From: Sipunculus nudus
Taxonomy: Eukaryota > Annelida > Sipuncula > Golfingiida > Sipunculidae
Assembly: GCA_026874595.1 (NCBI GenBank)
Contig: CM049314.1
Coordinates: 30,453,729 to 30,517,728 of the forward strand
DNA: 64,000 nt
Direction of reading: 5' to 3'
The notes under the pieces: model-generated
Database searches by the model: none
Seen by the model: the letters and a program-made list of their open reading frames with translations, nothing else
What the model was told of the DNA's origin: nothing
In this document: positions 63,484-64,000 of the stretch, in pieces
Position numbering within the stretch: position 1 is the stretch's first letter
How the letters are laid out: every line of letters starts with the position of its first letter
Position numbers and translations under genes: made by a program

Positions 63484-64000
63484 CTTGAAATCATAATTTA
63501 TATTTTCTGTTAAGGCCCTCTGACTCCAGGTTACCTGCTTGCCTCCATCTTCATTCAATAAGCGGCGCATGCTATATACAAGCTATCAGAAATTTTCCAG
63601 TGATAAAATAAAGACTTCCTCGGTTCAAATGCTTGCATATGTTTAAAATGTATTTGATAGATGGCATATCAGTACTGCTGCCTTAGAGGTCGACACTTAT
63701 AAGAAAAGAACAGTTAATAAGATTTGTTTAAGGGATTGCTAGGATTAGTTTCATCAACCATGAGTTATTTTTTTTTATAAATTATAAATTTACGCTACAA
63801 GTATTAAATAATGCCATCTCTTGGAGGAAACTCTTTTGACCGGGTCACAATGTGAGACAGATGATTAACCTAAATAAGACTGAATACTCTTGGAGTTGTA
63901 TTCTAGTATCTCTACCATAATGAAGACATGGATACACGCCGTAGATTTGATAAGATTAAAGCACGTCTTTTTATTCATGTGCAAAGTCTATAAAGGGGAT
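63484..64000. other. Window end, nothing recognised
   Basis: AT-rich sequence with no exon or element that I can support. It may be intron of the gene whose possible last exon is at 63257-63483. Confidence 0.4.

Overview
The window looks like AT-rich genomic DNA from an invertebrate animal, most likely a lophotrochozoan and probably a bivalve mollusc. The basis is split genes with canonical GT-AG introns, tRNA-derived SINEs, TTAA-flanked MITEs, an L1/Tx1-type LINE, and dispersed satellites of a kind common in molluscs. The species cannot be named from the sequence. There is no bacterial operon structure, no rRNA and no CRISPR array.

Layout. (1) 1-22985, plus strand: the 3' half of a strawberry notch/FORGETTER 1-type helicase gene. 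It has 13 exons in the window (4201-22985). It enters in helicase motif VI and ends in an exon encoding a PCNA-interacting-peptide-like motif and a RAD18-type (UBZ4) zinc finger. Its introns hold MITE ends, a 105-bp and a 31-bp minisatellite and SINEs. (2) About 23-42 kb: gene-poor and repeat-rich, with ~160-bp and ~760-bp repeats, a 234-bp GGGCCC-rich satellite, a 145-bp array with nuclear-receptor-like DR1 sites, and one weak candidate transcript near 28.9 kb. (3) 42183-44598, plus: a five-exon gene for a 193-residue protein resembling the four-helix-bundle killer domain of MLKL/HeLo proteins, without a kinase. (4) 46157-50536, minus: a four-exon gene for a 323-residue secreted, probably GPI-anchored protein with two PPC-like beta-sandwich domains. 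(5) 52683-54176, plus: an intronless UDP-glycosyltransferase with an intact donor-binding signature but apparently without the His/Asp catalytic pair. (6) 58.6-62.1 kb, minus: a decayed LINE. (7) Near 63.3 kb, minus: a possible last exon of an unidentified gene.

The four confident genes do not form an obvious pathway. The most unusual points are the DNA-damage-tolerance-type C-terminus on the helicase, a minisatellite that has copied that gene's exon end together with its splice donor, the stand-alone MLKL-like helical bundle, and the possible pseudo-glycosyltransferase. All gene models were made by eye from splice sites and reading frames. Family assignments rest on remembered motifs, not on database searches.
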